Assembly: GCA_031284185.1 (NCBI GenBank)
Contig: JAITAJ010000040.1
Coordinates: forward strand, 1-11,795
DNA from: Accumulibacter sp.
Lineage (GTDB): Bacteria; Pseudomonadota; Gammaproteobacteria; Burkholderiales; Rhodocyclaceae
Direction: 5' to 3'
DNA: 11,795 nucleotides
Translations under genes and position numbers: made by a program
In this document: in pieces, positions 1 to 6,562 of the stretch
Position numbering within the stretch: the stretch's first letter is position 1
How the letters are laid out: each line of letters begins with the position of its first letter
Notes under the pieces: model-generated
Told to the model about the DNA's origin: nothing
Seen by the model: only the letters and a program-made list of their open reading frames with translations
Databases searched by the model: none

Positions 1-349
1 GAGGACAGAGGCTTGAGAAGACAGAAGACAGATTGACTTGCGGCGCTTCGCGCCGTCCAGAGGACAGAAACCCGAGGGCCAGGTTCAGAGGATAGCAGTT
101 TGAGAAGACAGAGGACAGATGAGCTTGCGGCGCTTCGCGCCGTCCAGAGGACAGAAAACCAAGCGCTCAGGTTCAGGGGACAACGGTTTGAGAAGACAGA
201 TGAGCTTGCGGCGCTTTGCGCCGGGGGATGGACGGGAAACCGAGCGCTCGGTTTTTCGTCCTTACTGGGGCGCGAAGCGCCCAAGTCGATCTGTCTTCTG
301 TCCTCTCAAATCGCTGTCCTCTGAAACTGTCTTCTGAAACTGTCCTCTG
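1..349. repeat. Structured intergenic repeat array 1
   Basis: Three left-hand units lie in tandem: the word TTGAGAAG recurs at 13, 100 and 188 (spacing 87 and 88). Each unit carries heptamer-like GAAGACA/GAGGACA tracts and then a GC hairpin CGGCGC-loop-GCGCCG at 41-55, 128-142 and 209-223. The third unit continues into a perfect palindrome (237-254), an inverted GC hairpin (268-282) and the reverse-complement tract made of CTGTCTTCT and CTGTCCTCT words up to 349. The last part (about 188-310) is therefore a large imperfect inverted repeat. The same family recurs at 2800-3084, 6367-6666 and, degenerate, near 11720. Short reading frames inside it are repeat translations, not genes. The array runs off the left edge, so its full length is unknown. 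Confidence 0.93.
230..261. terminator. Palindromic hairpin with T-run, possible two-way terminator
   Basis: The 18-base perfect palindrome AAACCGAGCGCTCGGTTT (237-254) is extended outward by GGACG at 230-234 pairing with CGTCC at 257-261, with two G-T positions between that would pair as G-U in RNA. Five T residues (252-256) follow the GC-rich core on the plus strand. This resembles a rho-independent terminator that could act in both directions. The same palindrome recurs at 2873-2890 and 6492-6509, which supports it as a conserved part of the repeat. Terminator function is inferred. Confidence 0.5.
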
Positions 350-523
350 GAATCGCCATGATAAAATGCGCGAGATCGGCAAGGGAGGCCACGAGACGTC
401 CGGCTTGCTTGGCGCGATAGGCGTCGGGCAACAGGACGCCGCCTGCCGCGCCAATCCTGCCGGTTTTGTCTGCGCAAGAACATCCGTCACCCCTTTTTCG
501 CGGTTCCGCCACAAAACAAGCCC
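350..523 (-). other. Gene-free leader of the DUF1538 operon, possible minus-strand gene remnant
   Basis: No complete gene is visible. On the minus strand a frame is open from about 542 down to 306. It includes the coding-like stretch GVLLPDAYRAKQAGRLVASL (codons with mostly G or C in third position), then enters the repeat and stops there, just as folK does. Its final residues, QFQRTAI, resemble the folK tail QFQKTEI because both are repeat-encoded. It could be the 3' stub of a lost minus-strand gene, or simply the untranslated leader of the plus-strand operon. I do not recognise a family, and the remnant idea is speculative. Confidence 0.2.
362..367 (+). promoter_or_regulatory. Possible -10 box upstream of the DUF1538 operon
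   Basis: TAAAAT matches the sigma-70 -10 consensus at 5 of 6 positions and lies just right of the repeat array. No good -35 box is seen 16-18 bases upstream, where the sequence is repeat-derived (ACTGTC region). A start here would give a leader of about 150 bases before the ATG at 524. Weak evidence. Confidence 0.18.
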
Positions 524-2119
524 ATGAAATTTCTGCGCACGCTCAAGGAAGTCTTTCTGTCTTCGCTTCCGCTTGCCGCGATCATCATCGCCGTATGCGG
601 CTTCATCGCGCCGATGAAAGACGTTTTCGACTACGTGAAACTCGTCGTCGGATACGCCGGCGTCGTCTTCGGGCAGGCCATGTTCCTGGTCGGACTCGAC
701 ATCAGCATTCTGCCCATCGGGAAACTGATAGGCAGCTCCCTCATCCGGCTGAAAAAGACCATTTTCATCATCTTCTTCGGCTTTCTGTTCGGGCTTCTCG
801 CAACGGTCGCCGAACCGGCCCTGTCGGTGCTGGCAAGACAGACCCACATGATCATGCGCCTGGTCGACGAAACGGTGTTCATCTGGGTCATGGGCACGGG
901 GATCGGCGTGTTCGTCGGATTCTCGTTGTTCCGGGTCCTGAAGGACATGAACATCAAGACGGTGTTCGTCGCGCTCTACGCCATGACCTTCGCGCTGATC
1001 ATTTTCACTCCCGAGGAATTCGTCGCACTCGCCTTCGACGGCAGCGGCGCGACCACGGGCGACGTTTCGGTGCCGTTCATCCTGGCGCTCGGCATCGGCG
1101 TCTCGGCCACGATGTCGAAACACAAGAGTGTCGAGGATACCTTCGGCATCATCGGGCTGGCCTCGGTCGGCCCGATCATCTCGCTGTTCCTCTACGGAAT
1201 CGTTCTGAAGGCCATGAACGGCGGAGTCATCCCGCCCGCCGACCTGTACGACCCCGGCACGGCGGAAAACTTCGGCGGCATCGTCGCGTCGAATCTGGGC
1301 GACGTGGCTCTGGCGCTCTTTCCGGTCGTCATCTGCTTTCTGCCGTTTCACTTCTTCCTGATAAAACTGCCCAGAAGCGAGTTCATCCGAATGCTGCTCG
1401 GCACGGCCGTCGTCTATGTCGGTCTGCTCATCTTTTTGTCGAGCATCGATTTCGGCTTCGCCTTCGCGGGCAAATACATCGGCGAGGTATTCCTGGATCC
1501 CGCCCGTCCCGCATGGTTCAAATGGCTCTTGCTGATCGTCGGATTCATCCTCGGCGCGGCGATCACGCTGACCGAGCCGGCTGTGACCGTGCTGGGCGAG
1601 CAGCTCGAAGAAATCACCAACGGCCACGTGAAGAAAATGACGATGCGCGGAACGCTGGCGATAGGCATCGGCGTCGCCGCGCTGATCTGCATGGTGAAAA
1701 TCATCACCCAGATCAACATCCTCTGGTTTCTGATTCCGCTTTACATCGTCTCGCTGCTCATGATGAAATACACGTCCAAACTCTTCGTGAGTCTGGCGTT
1801 CGATTCGGGCGGCGTCACGGGGGGCGCGCTGACTTCGGCGTTTCTGACTCCGCTGACGCTGGGAACGGCGCAGGCCGTGGCCGCGACGGCGGGACCGGGA
1901 GGGCAGTCGGTGTTGACGAACGGCTTCGGCATCATCGCCTTCATCTCGGTCACGCCTTTGATCGCCGTGCAGGCGCTGGGTATACTTTACGACATTCAAC
2001 TAAAACGGGTCCAGGAATCCGCGCTGGCGAACGAATTGGCGGGATTGGAAAAACTCGCCTCTTATGCCGGGCAGACGAACGGAACCAAGGGATCGGAAGA
2101 GGATGGCGGCAATGAATGA
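524..2119 (+). CDS. DUF1538-family integral membrane protein, UmpA/UmpB-like, two-lobed
   Basis: The product is a 531-residue, very hydrophobic inner-membrane protein with about a dozen predicted membrane segments and a short charged C-terminal tail (about 494-531). Two related halves are visible. TVAEPALSVL (94-103) matches TLTEPAVTVL (348-357), and FDGSGATTGDVSVPF (171-185) matches FDSGGVTGGALTSAF (426-440), an offset near 254. FGII followed by a hydrophobic stretch also recurs (207, 468). These motifs fit the DUF1538 family. From memory, DUF1538 proteins UmpA and UmpB of Halomonas were reported to act together as a Na+(Li+,K+)/H+ antiporter, so cation or proton exchange is a reasonable but unproven role. 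The ATG at 524 has only a weak ribosome site but begins the conserved reading. The 3' end overlaps the next gene by 8 bases, so the two are probably translationally coupled. The PII-like neighbours suggest allosteric control of transport. Confidence 0.82.
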   Translation: MKFLRTLKEVFLSSLPLAAIIIAVCGFIAPMKDVFDYVKLVVGYAGVVFGQAMFLVGLDISILPIGKLIGSSLIRLKKTIFIIFFGFLFGLLATVAEPALSVLARQTHMIMRLVDETVFIWVMGTGIGVFVGFSLFRVLKDMNIKTVFVALYAMTFALIIFTPEEFVALAFDGSGATTGDVSVPFILALGIGVSATMSKHKSVEDTFGIIGLASVGPIISLFLYGIVLKAMNGGVIPPADLYDPGTAENFGGIVASNLGDVALALFPVVICFLPFHFFLIKLPRSEFIRMLLGTAVVYVGLLIFLSSIDFGFAFAGKYIGEVFLDPARPAWFKWLLLIVGFILGAAITLTEPAVTVLGEQLEEITNGHVKKMTMRGTLAIGIGVAALICMVKIITQINILWFLIPLYIVSLLMMKYTSKLFVSLAFDSGGVTGGALTSAFLTPLTLGTAQAVAATAGPGGQSVLTNGFGIIAFISVTPLIAVQALGILYDIQLKRVQESALANELAGLEKLASYAGQTNGTKGSEEDGGNE

Positions 2120-2432
2120 CAAGGTAGTGGTCAACGAAATCGTCCTGCTGATGGTCATCGTCGAAAGAAAGCACAAGGACGATCTGATCGCGATGTTGTC
2201 GGAAGCCGGGGGGCAGCTCATCAATACCATATACGGCAAGGGTCTGGTCAAGGCCGGCTACCTTCGGGAAGCGCTCGGCCTGGTGCCGGAAGACAACCGC
2301 GTGGTCGTGGCCTGCCTGTTGCCGAGCGAGGAGTCCGGCCCCTTGATCGAGACACTGATCGATGAATTCGCCCTCGACCAGCCCAACGCCGGCACCGCTT
2401 TCACCGTGCCCGTCGAAAAACTTTCGTTCTAG
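2112..2432 (+). CDS. PII-like small signalling protein 1
   Basis: The product has 106 residues, close to the usual 100-112 of PII (GlnB/GlnK) trimers. The fold pattern is readable: beta strand EIVLLMVIVERK (9-20), helix HKDDLIAMLSEAGG, then INTIYGKGL around the T-loop base, a second strand NRVVVACLLP (62-71), helix GPLIETLIDEFA, and a C-terminal strand GTAFTVPVEKL (94-104) that aligns with the GlnB C-terminal GKIFVLPVE-type strand. The T-loop region is short and lacks the uridylylated YRGAEY-type motif, so GlnD control is unlikely. The start at 2112 is chosen because GGAAGAGG (2095-2102) lies 9 bases upstream; an in-frame ATG at 2103 directly abuts that site. The gene overlaps the end of the DUF1538 gene. 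A role in sensing a nucleotide or metabolite and binding the transporter is inferred from context. Confidence 0.75.
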   Translation: MNDKVVVNEIVLLMVIVERKHKDDLIAMLSEAGGQLINTIYGKGLVKAGYLREALGLVPEDNRVVVACLLPSEESGPLIETLIDEFALDQPNAGTAFTVPVEKLSF

Positions 2433-2483
2433 CCGCGAAAGCGTCCGTGCCGACATCGGCGCCGATTCAAGAGGATATTCAAA

Positions 2484-2816
2484 ATGGAAAGTGTGAAGGC
2501 GCTGTTCATCATCGTCAATATGGGGTTCGGCAGCAAGGCCGTGGAAATCGCGCACGAGGCGGGCGCGGAAGGCGCGGTGATCATCAACGCGGTCGGCACG
2601 GGCATGGCCCGGAAATCGCTGATGGGCATTCCCGCGGAAAGTGAAAAGGAAATCGTCCTGACCATCGCAAGCGAGGAGATCGCCGGAAAGGTCGTGGCGG
2701 CGATCAAGGAAAAATCCGGCGTGGACTCGCCCGCCCACGGCATTTGTTTGATCATGCCCGTCGGAAAGATGACGCCGCGCTCAAAGAGCAGCGACAGGGG
2801 GGCAGAAGACAGATAA
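2484..2816 (+). CDS. PII-like small signalling protein 2, C-terminus ending in a repeat
   Basis: The product has 110 residues with a PII-like pattern: strand VKALFIIVNM, helix SKAVEIAHEAGAEGAVIINA, short loop GTGMARKSLMGIPAES (38-53), strand EKEIVLTIASEE (54-65), helix AGKVVAAIKEKSG, and strand HGICLIMPVGKM (85-96). The motif PAESEKEIV resembles the GlnB segment after the T-loop. There is no T-loop tyrosine in a YRGAEY context. AGAGGA (2469-2474) lies 9 bases before the ATG, a good ribosome site. The gene follows PII-like 1 by 51 bases, so the two may form mixed or alternative trimers. The last residues (GAEDR and the stop) come from the GGCAGAAGACAGATAA edge of repeat array 2, so the native C-terminus was probably different or a few residues shorter. 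Confidence 0.72.
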   Translation: MESVKALFIIVNMGFGSKAVEIAHEAGAEGAVIINAVGTGMARKSLMGIPAESEKEIVLTIASEEIAGKVVAAIKEKSGVDSPAHGICLIMPVGKMTPRSKSSDRGAEDR

Positions 2817-2872
2817 GCGAGAAGACAGAAGACAGATAGGTTCGCGGCGCTACGCGCCGGGTGAAGGAGGAA

Positions 2873-2890
2873 AAACCGAGCGCTCGGTTT
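2873..2890. terminator. Palindromic terminator-like hairpin, copy A
   Basis: AAACCGAGCGCTCGGTTT is a perfect 18-base palindrome that could fold with a GCGC loop and a 7-bp stem, AT-rich at its base on both sides. Here only TTT follows before CTCTG, so the T-run is weak. It sits between the convergent PII-like 2 and gnd ends, where a two-way terminator would be expected. Confidence 0.42.
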
Positions 2891-3014
2891 CTCTGTCCTC
2901 TGTCCTCTGGAAAGTCCTCTGGAAACCCGCCTTCTGATTTGAGACAGAAGACAAATAGCCGGGAAGACAGAAGACAGATAGGCTCGCGGCGCTACGCGCC
3001 GGGTGGGGGAGGAA

Positions 3015-3032
3015 AAATCGAGCGCTCGGTTT
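3015..3032. terminator. Palindromic terminator-like hairpin, copy B
   Basis: This is the same palindrome in the second tandem copy, with one C to T change at 3018 that turns a C-G pair into a T-G (RNA U-G) pair on the plus strand. It lies 53 bases beyond the gnd stop on the gnd transcript. Confidence 0.4.
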
Positions 3033-3084
3033 CTCTGTCTTCTGTCCTCTCAAATCTCTGTCCTCTGGAAAACCCGCCTTCTGA

Positions 3085-4557
3085 TCAGACGTTGTAGGTA
3101 CTCGACGCCGTGGCGCCGCCCTTGCCGGTCCAGTTGGTATGGAAAAACCGGCCGCGCGGCTGGTCGACGCGCTCGTAGGTATGGGCGCCGAAATAGTCGC
3201 GCTGCGCCTGCAACAGATTGGCCGGCAGTACGGCGCTGCGATATTGGTCGAAGAAGGCGAGCGCAGTGGAAAACGCCGGCGCCGGGATGCCTCTCGACGC
3301 CGCCGTGGCTACCACTCTGCGCCAGCCTTCCTGGGCCTTGTCGATCTCGTCCAGGAAGTAATCGTCGAGCAGGAGGTTGGAAAGCGCCGGATTGTGATCG
3401 AACGCCGCCTTGATCCTGGACAGGAAGCGCGAGCGGATGATGCAGCCGCCCCGCCACATCAGGGCGATCCCGCCATAGTTGAGGTTCCAGCCGTATTCCT
3501 TGGCCGCCGCCCGCATCAGCATGTATCCCTGGGCATAGCTGACGATCTTGGAAGCGTAGAGCGCGCTCTGGATGTCGGCGATGAAAGCCTGCTTCTTCGC
3601 CGGATCGGCGGCCACCACCGTCAGCGCCGGATCCGGCCCGGCCAGTCTCGCGGACGCCTGCACGCGCTCGTCCTTCAGCGCCGACACGCAGCGCGCGTAG
3701 ACGGCTTCGGCCATCAGAGTGATCGGAATGCCAAGCTCCTGCGAGTTGATCACCGTCCACTTGCCCGTACCCTTCTGGCCCGCGGTGTCGAGAATCCGGT
3801 CGACGAGCGGTGTCCCGTCCTCGTCCTTCTTGGCCAGAATGTCGCGCGTGATCTCGATCAGGTAACTATCCAGCTCACCCGCGTTCCATTCCCGGAACAC
3901 TTCGTGCATTTCCCCGGCGCTCATGCCGAGGCCGGTCTTCATGAGGTTGTAGGCTTCGCAGATGAGCTGCATGTCGCCGTATTCGATGCCGTTATGCACC
4001 ATCTTGACGTAGTGCCCGGCGCCCATTTCGCCGACCCATTCGCAGCAAGGCGCGTTTCCATCGGCCTTGGCCGAGACGGCCTGGAGAATGTCCCTGACGA
4101 AAGGCCAGGCTTCCGGCGAACCGCCGGGCATGATGCTCGGGCCGTGGCGGGCGCCCTCCTCGCCGCCGGAAACGCCGGTGCCGACATAGAGCAGGCGCTT
4201 CGCTTCGACGTATTTCTGGCGGCGGCTGGTATCCTCGAACAGCGAATTGCCGCCGTCGATGATGATGTCGCCCGCCTCCAGATGCGGAATCAACTGCTCG
4301 ATGAATTCATCGACCGGCTTGCCGGCCTTGACCAGCAGCATCACCCGCCGCGGCTTCTTGAGTTTGGCGACCATTTCCGCGATGGAATGCGCGCCGAGCA
4401 CACGGGTTCCCTTGGCTTCATTGGCAAGAAACTGATCGACCTTTTCCGTCGAGCGGTTGTAGGCAACCACGGTAAAACCGTGGTCATTCATGTTCAGAAT
4501 CAGGTTTTGACCCATCACGGCCAGCCCGATCAGAGCGATATCGGCTTTGGCTTCCAT
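3085..4557 (-). CDS. gnd: 6-phosphogluconate dehydrogenase, decarboxylating
   Basis: The enzyme oxidises and decarboxylates 6-phosphogluconate to ribulose 5-phosphate with NADP+, the last oxidative step of the pentose phosphate pathway, in the cytosol. The product has 490 residues, the usual length of the long-chain family. Visible are the Rossmann motif GLAVMGQNL (11-19), the NADP-phosphate site NRSTEKV (34-40), DGGNS (101-105), the substrate loop VSGGEEGARHGPSIMPGG (129-146), and GHYVKMVHNGIEYGDMQ (181-197), which carries the likely catalytic Lys185 and Glu192. The family C-terminal signature DYFGAHTYERVD and FHTNWTG are present. The start at 4557 (MEAKADIALIG) puts the Rossmann motif at the usual distance and has GGAG about 5 bases upstream; longer in-frame starts at 4587 and 4818 add unconserved sequence. 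The gene stands alone, convergent with the PII-like operon and divergent from the RNA methyltransferase. Its stop is 18 bases from the repeat edge word. Confidence 0.97.
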   Translation of the reverse strand: MEAKADIALIGLAVMGQNLILNMNDHGFTVVAYNRSTEKVDQFLANEAKGTRVLGAHSIAEMVAKLKKPRRVMLLVKAGKPVDEFIEQLIPHLEAGDIIIDGGNSLFEDTSRRQKYVEAKRLLYVGTGVSGGEEGARHGPSIMPGGSPEAWPFVRDILQAVSAKADGNAPCCEWVGEMGAGHYVKMVHNGIEYGDMQLICEAYNLMKTGLGMSAGEMHEVFREWNAGELDSYLIEITRDILAKKDEDGTPLVDRILDTAGQKGTGKWTVINSQELGIPITLMAEAVYARCVSALKDERVQASARLAGPDPALTVVAADPAKKQAFIADIQSALYASKIVSYAQGYMLMRAAAKEYGWNLNYGGIALMWRGGCIIRSRFLSRIKAAFDHNPALSNLLLDDYFLDEIDKAQEGWRRVVATAASRGIPAPAFSTALAFFDQYRSAVLPANLLQAQRDYFGAHTYERVDQPRGRFFHTNWTGKGGATASSTYNV

Positions 4558-4617
4558 GCAATCTCCGGCGAATGTCACGTTATTTGAATGTCGCATCGTA
4601 ATTGTAATGCGGTCTGC

Positions 4618-4623
4618 CATTAT
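4618..4623 (-). promoter_or_regulatory. Possible -10 box for gnd
   Basis: On the minus strand this reads GATAAT, 5 of 6 matches to TATAAT. A start near 4610 would leave a leader of about 50 bases before the gnd ATG. The -35 region upstream (near TGGTAC, 18-base spacing) is poor. Low confidence. Confidence 0.25.
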
Positions 4624-5001
4624 CTCAGGTAAACACGCGCGAGTACCAGCCGGCGAGCCTGTGGCGCGGTTTGTCCAGACAACGCTCGCGGCGGACATCC
4701 CTGAGTGAGCGCATGGCGGCACTGGCAAGGAATCGACGCTGACGAGTCGCCGCGATTCATGGGGGGAAGAGAAAGACCGGCGCGCTTCCGCCGAACGCCC
4801 TCCCATTTCGAGGGTCATGCCCGTGGGCAGCGAGTCCGTCTCGAACAGGAGCGGATACGCCGGGACATGGCAAGAGAAAAACCCACGAAGCGGGCGAGGA
4901 CGCCCGCGCTCCCGTCCAGGGGATGCGTCAAGTCAATTTCTTCTGGCAGGGCGAACTTTCTTCCTCATACGGATTTCACACTGGCGGGGGTCTCTTTTTC
5001 G

Positions 5002-5007
5002 TATACT
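5002..5007 (+). promoter_or_regulatory. Possible -10 box for the methyltransferase gene
   Basis: TATACT matches the sigma-70 -10 consensus at 5 of 6 positions, about 110 bases before the preferred start codon. The closest -35-like word, TTCACA (4975-4980), is 21 bases away, longer than ideal. Confidence 0.25.
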
Positions 5008-5119
5008 TGCCGGCTTGCTTGCTCCTTTCCCCCGTATCGGTTTTTCGTATCTCCTGCCTGGCAGCAAGTGGGCCTACCTGGAGCAAGACGCAAACTTCAT
5101 GATGATTGGAATGACACAC

Positions 5120-6403
5120 ATGCGATTGACTCCCGCCCTGCTCGGGCATACCGAGCTTCTTCTCACCGAACTGCTGCATTCGCCGTTCGCCGCCGACTCG
5201 GTCGTCTCGCGCCACTTCCGCCAGCACCGCGAATTGGGCCACAACGATCGCGCTTTCGCCGCCGAAACGGTTTATGCCGTGTTGCGCCGCAAGCGCTCGC
5301 TGTCCGCGTGCTGTTTCGGCGAGATTACCGCGCGGCGTCTGGTGTTGGCGGCGCTCTCCCTCGTGCAGGGCCTGAATCGCCGCGAGCTGGAGCCGGTGAT
5401 CGACGCGGCCGAAGCGGAATGGCTGGCACGGGCCAAGGCCGTCCGGTTCGACGAATTGCCGGCGGCGGTGCGTCTCGACCTCCCGGATTGGCTTCATGAG
5501 GCGCTATCCAGCCAATACGCGGCGGATGAACTGCAAAAACTGGTAGACGGACTCAATCAGGCGGCCCCTCTCGACTTGCGGGTAAACGAAATGAAGGCCG
5601 GGCGCGACGCGGTGCTCTCCGCGTTGCGCGCGGAAGGCATCGACGCTGACGTGTGCCGGTTTTCCCCGCTCGGCATCCGCCTGATCGGCAAGCCATTCTT
5701 GTCGCGCCATCCGCTTTTCCTCGATGGCAGTGTCGAAGTACAGGACGAAGGTAGCCAATTGCTCGGCTTTCTTTTGCAGCCGAAACGCGGCGAGATGGTC
5801 GCCGATTTCTGTGCCGGCGCGGGCGGAAAAACCCTGTTGCTCGGCGCCATGATGCGCTCGCGGGGGCGGCTGTATGCGTTCGACGTCGCCGAAAAGCGGC
5901 TGACCCGGCTCAAGCCGCGCCTCAAGCGTTCCGGACTCTCCAACGTATACCCGGCGCGCATCGACTCGGAACATGACATCAAGATCAAGCGGCTGGCCGG
6001 CAAGCTGGACCGCGTGCTGGTCGACGCCCCGTGTTCGGGCCTGGGCACCCTGCGCCGCAATCCCGACCTGAAATGGCGTCAGGGGCCGGAGGGCATCGCC
6101 GAACTCATCGACAAGCAGGCATCGATCCTGCGGGCGGCGGCGGGGCTGGTCAAGCCGGGCGGGCGTCTGGTCTACGCCACTTGCAGTCTGCTCGATGGCG
6201 AAAACGATGGCGTGGTCGACGGATTCCTCGCCAGCCATCCCGAGTTCGCGCCGGTATCCGCCGGAGAGATACTGCGCGGCCAGGGCATCGCCGTCGATAC
6301 CGGCGCGCGTCTGCGTCTTGCGCCGCACCGGCACGGCACGGACGGTTTTTTTGCCGTGGTAGTAGTCAGAGGACAGAGCTTGGAGAGGACAGAAGACAGG
6401 TAG
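5120..6403 (+). CDS. RsmB/NOP-family SAM-dependent RNA (cytosine-C5) methyltransferase
   Basis: The likely role is methylation of cytosine C5 in rRNA or tRNA using S-adenosylmethionine. The product has 427 residues. The N-terminal third (about 1-95) looks like a NusB-like helical domain (HRELGHNDRAFAAETVYAVLRRKRSL). The C-terminal Rossmann domain has SAM motif I VADFCAGAGGKT (227-238), DAPCSGLGTLRRNPD with motif IV Cys305, and YATCSLLDGEN with motif VI Cys355, the two cysteines that mark m5C enzymes. The usual CAAPGGKT is CAGAGGKT here, so it is probably a paralogue of RsmB and I give no symbol. The start is ambiguous among ATGs at 5099, 5102, 5111 and 5120; 5120 gives the family-like MRLTPALLGHTELLL. 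The last 11 residues (RGQSLERTEDR) are encoded by repeat array 3, which also supplies the stop. Confidence 0.88.
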   Translation: MRLTPALLGHTELLLTELLHSPFAADSVVSRHFRQHRELGHNDRAFAAETVYAVLRRKRSLSACCFGEITARRLVLAALSLVQGLNRRELEPVIDAAEAEWLARAKAVRFDELPAAVRLDLPDWLHEALSSQYAADELQKLVDGLNQAAPLDLRVNEMKAGRDAVLSALRAEGIDADVCRFSPLGIRLIGKPFLSRHPLFLDGSVEVQDEGSQLLGFLLQPKRGEMVADFCAGAGGKTLLLGAMMRSRGRLYAFDVAEKRLTRLKPRLKRSGLSNVYPARIDSEHDIKIKRLAGKLDRVLVDAPCSGLGTLRRNPDLKWRQGPEGIAELIDKQASILRAAAGLVKPGGRLVYATCSLLDGENDGVVDGFLASHPEFAPVSAGEILRGQGIAVDTGARLRLAPHRHGTDGFFAVVVVRGQSLERTEDR

Positions 6404-6491
6404 GCTTGCGGCGCCGGTCGGCGCCGGAATGGAACGCAAAACCGAGCGATCGGGGTCAGAGGACAGCGCTTGGAGAAGACAGAAGACAGAG

Positions 6492-6509
6492 AAACCGAGC
6501 GCTCGGTTT
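6492..6509. terminator. Palindromic terminator-like hairpin in array 3
   Basis: AAACCGAGCGCTCGGTTT, perfect palindrome, followed by a fourth T at 6510. Located between two convergent genes and identical to the copies at 237-254 and 2873-2890. Its identity across three arrays points to conserved function or recent spread. Confidence 0.45.
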
Positions 6510-6562
6510 TGCGTCACCTACTCGGCGCGAAGCGCCGCAAACTCATCTGTCTTCTGTCTTCT

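Larger units (their letters stand above)
2800..3084. repeat. Structured intergenic repeat array 2, two tandem copies
   Basis: Two direct copies start at 2821 and 2963 (offset 142). Over the first 89 bases they differ at only about 5 positions. Each copy has GAAGACA heptamers, a GC hairpin with TAC loop (2845-2859 and 2987-3001), an 18-base palindrome, then CTGTCYTCT tracts and the word AACCCGCCTTCTGAT (ending 2938 and 3084). The left edge encodes the end of PII-like 2. The right edge abuts the gnd stop codon at 3085-3087. The array lies between two convergent genes. Confidence 0.92.
4558..5119. other. Long divergent spacer between gnd and the methyltransferase gene
   Basis: These 562 bases hold no protein I can support. 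The open frames here are extensions of gnd or of the methyltransferase frame and have unnatural composition. No tRNA-like cloverleaf was seen. A small perfect hairpin, GCGGGCG-AGGA-CGCCCGC, lies at 4890-4907 without a T-run. The ends are more AT-rich and contain the promoter candidates listed separately. None of the GAAGACA repeat family is present here, in line with its absence from 5' ends. Confidence 0.5.

Noticed and set aside
100..337. Short proteins encoded within array 1
   Set aside because: They consist of translated repeat words (RGQRFEKTDE and similar) in several frames, without ribosome sites, and the repeat also occurs in arrays where frames differ.
1..349. Insertion sequence or transposon end
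   Set aside because: No transposase fragment or target duplication is visible; the array fits a noncoding repeat family better, although mobilisation by a transposase elsewhere cannot be excluded.
173..1999. 608-residue minus-strand open frame opposite the DUF1538 gene
   Set aside because: It is the antisense of a clear membrane-protein gene, rich in D, E, R, Q and H as expected from GC-rich antisense frames, and its last part is repeat translation. No domain is recognisable.
2103..2105. ATG at 2103 as start of PII-like protein 1
   Set aside because: It directly abuts the GGAAGAGG ribosome site, leaving no spacing; the ATG at 2112 has 9 bases of spacing.
466..2115. 549-residue plus-strand open frame overlapping the DUF1538 gene in another frame
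   Set aside because: Composition dominated by R, H and G with no family motif; a shadow caused by high GC content and few stops.
3139..4587. 482-residue open frame antisense to gnd
   Set aside because: gnd on the other strand has every family motif; the antisense frame has none.
4705..5119. N-terminal extension of the methyltransferase or a separate gene in the divergent spacer
   Set aside because: The extended frame lacks family similarity, and the conserved N-terminal pattern begins at MRLTPALLGHTELLL near 5120.
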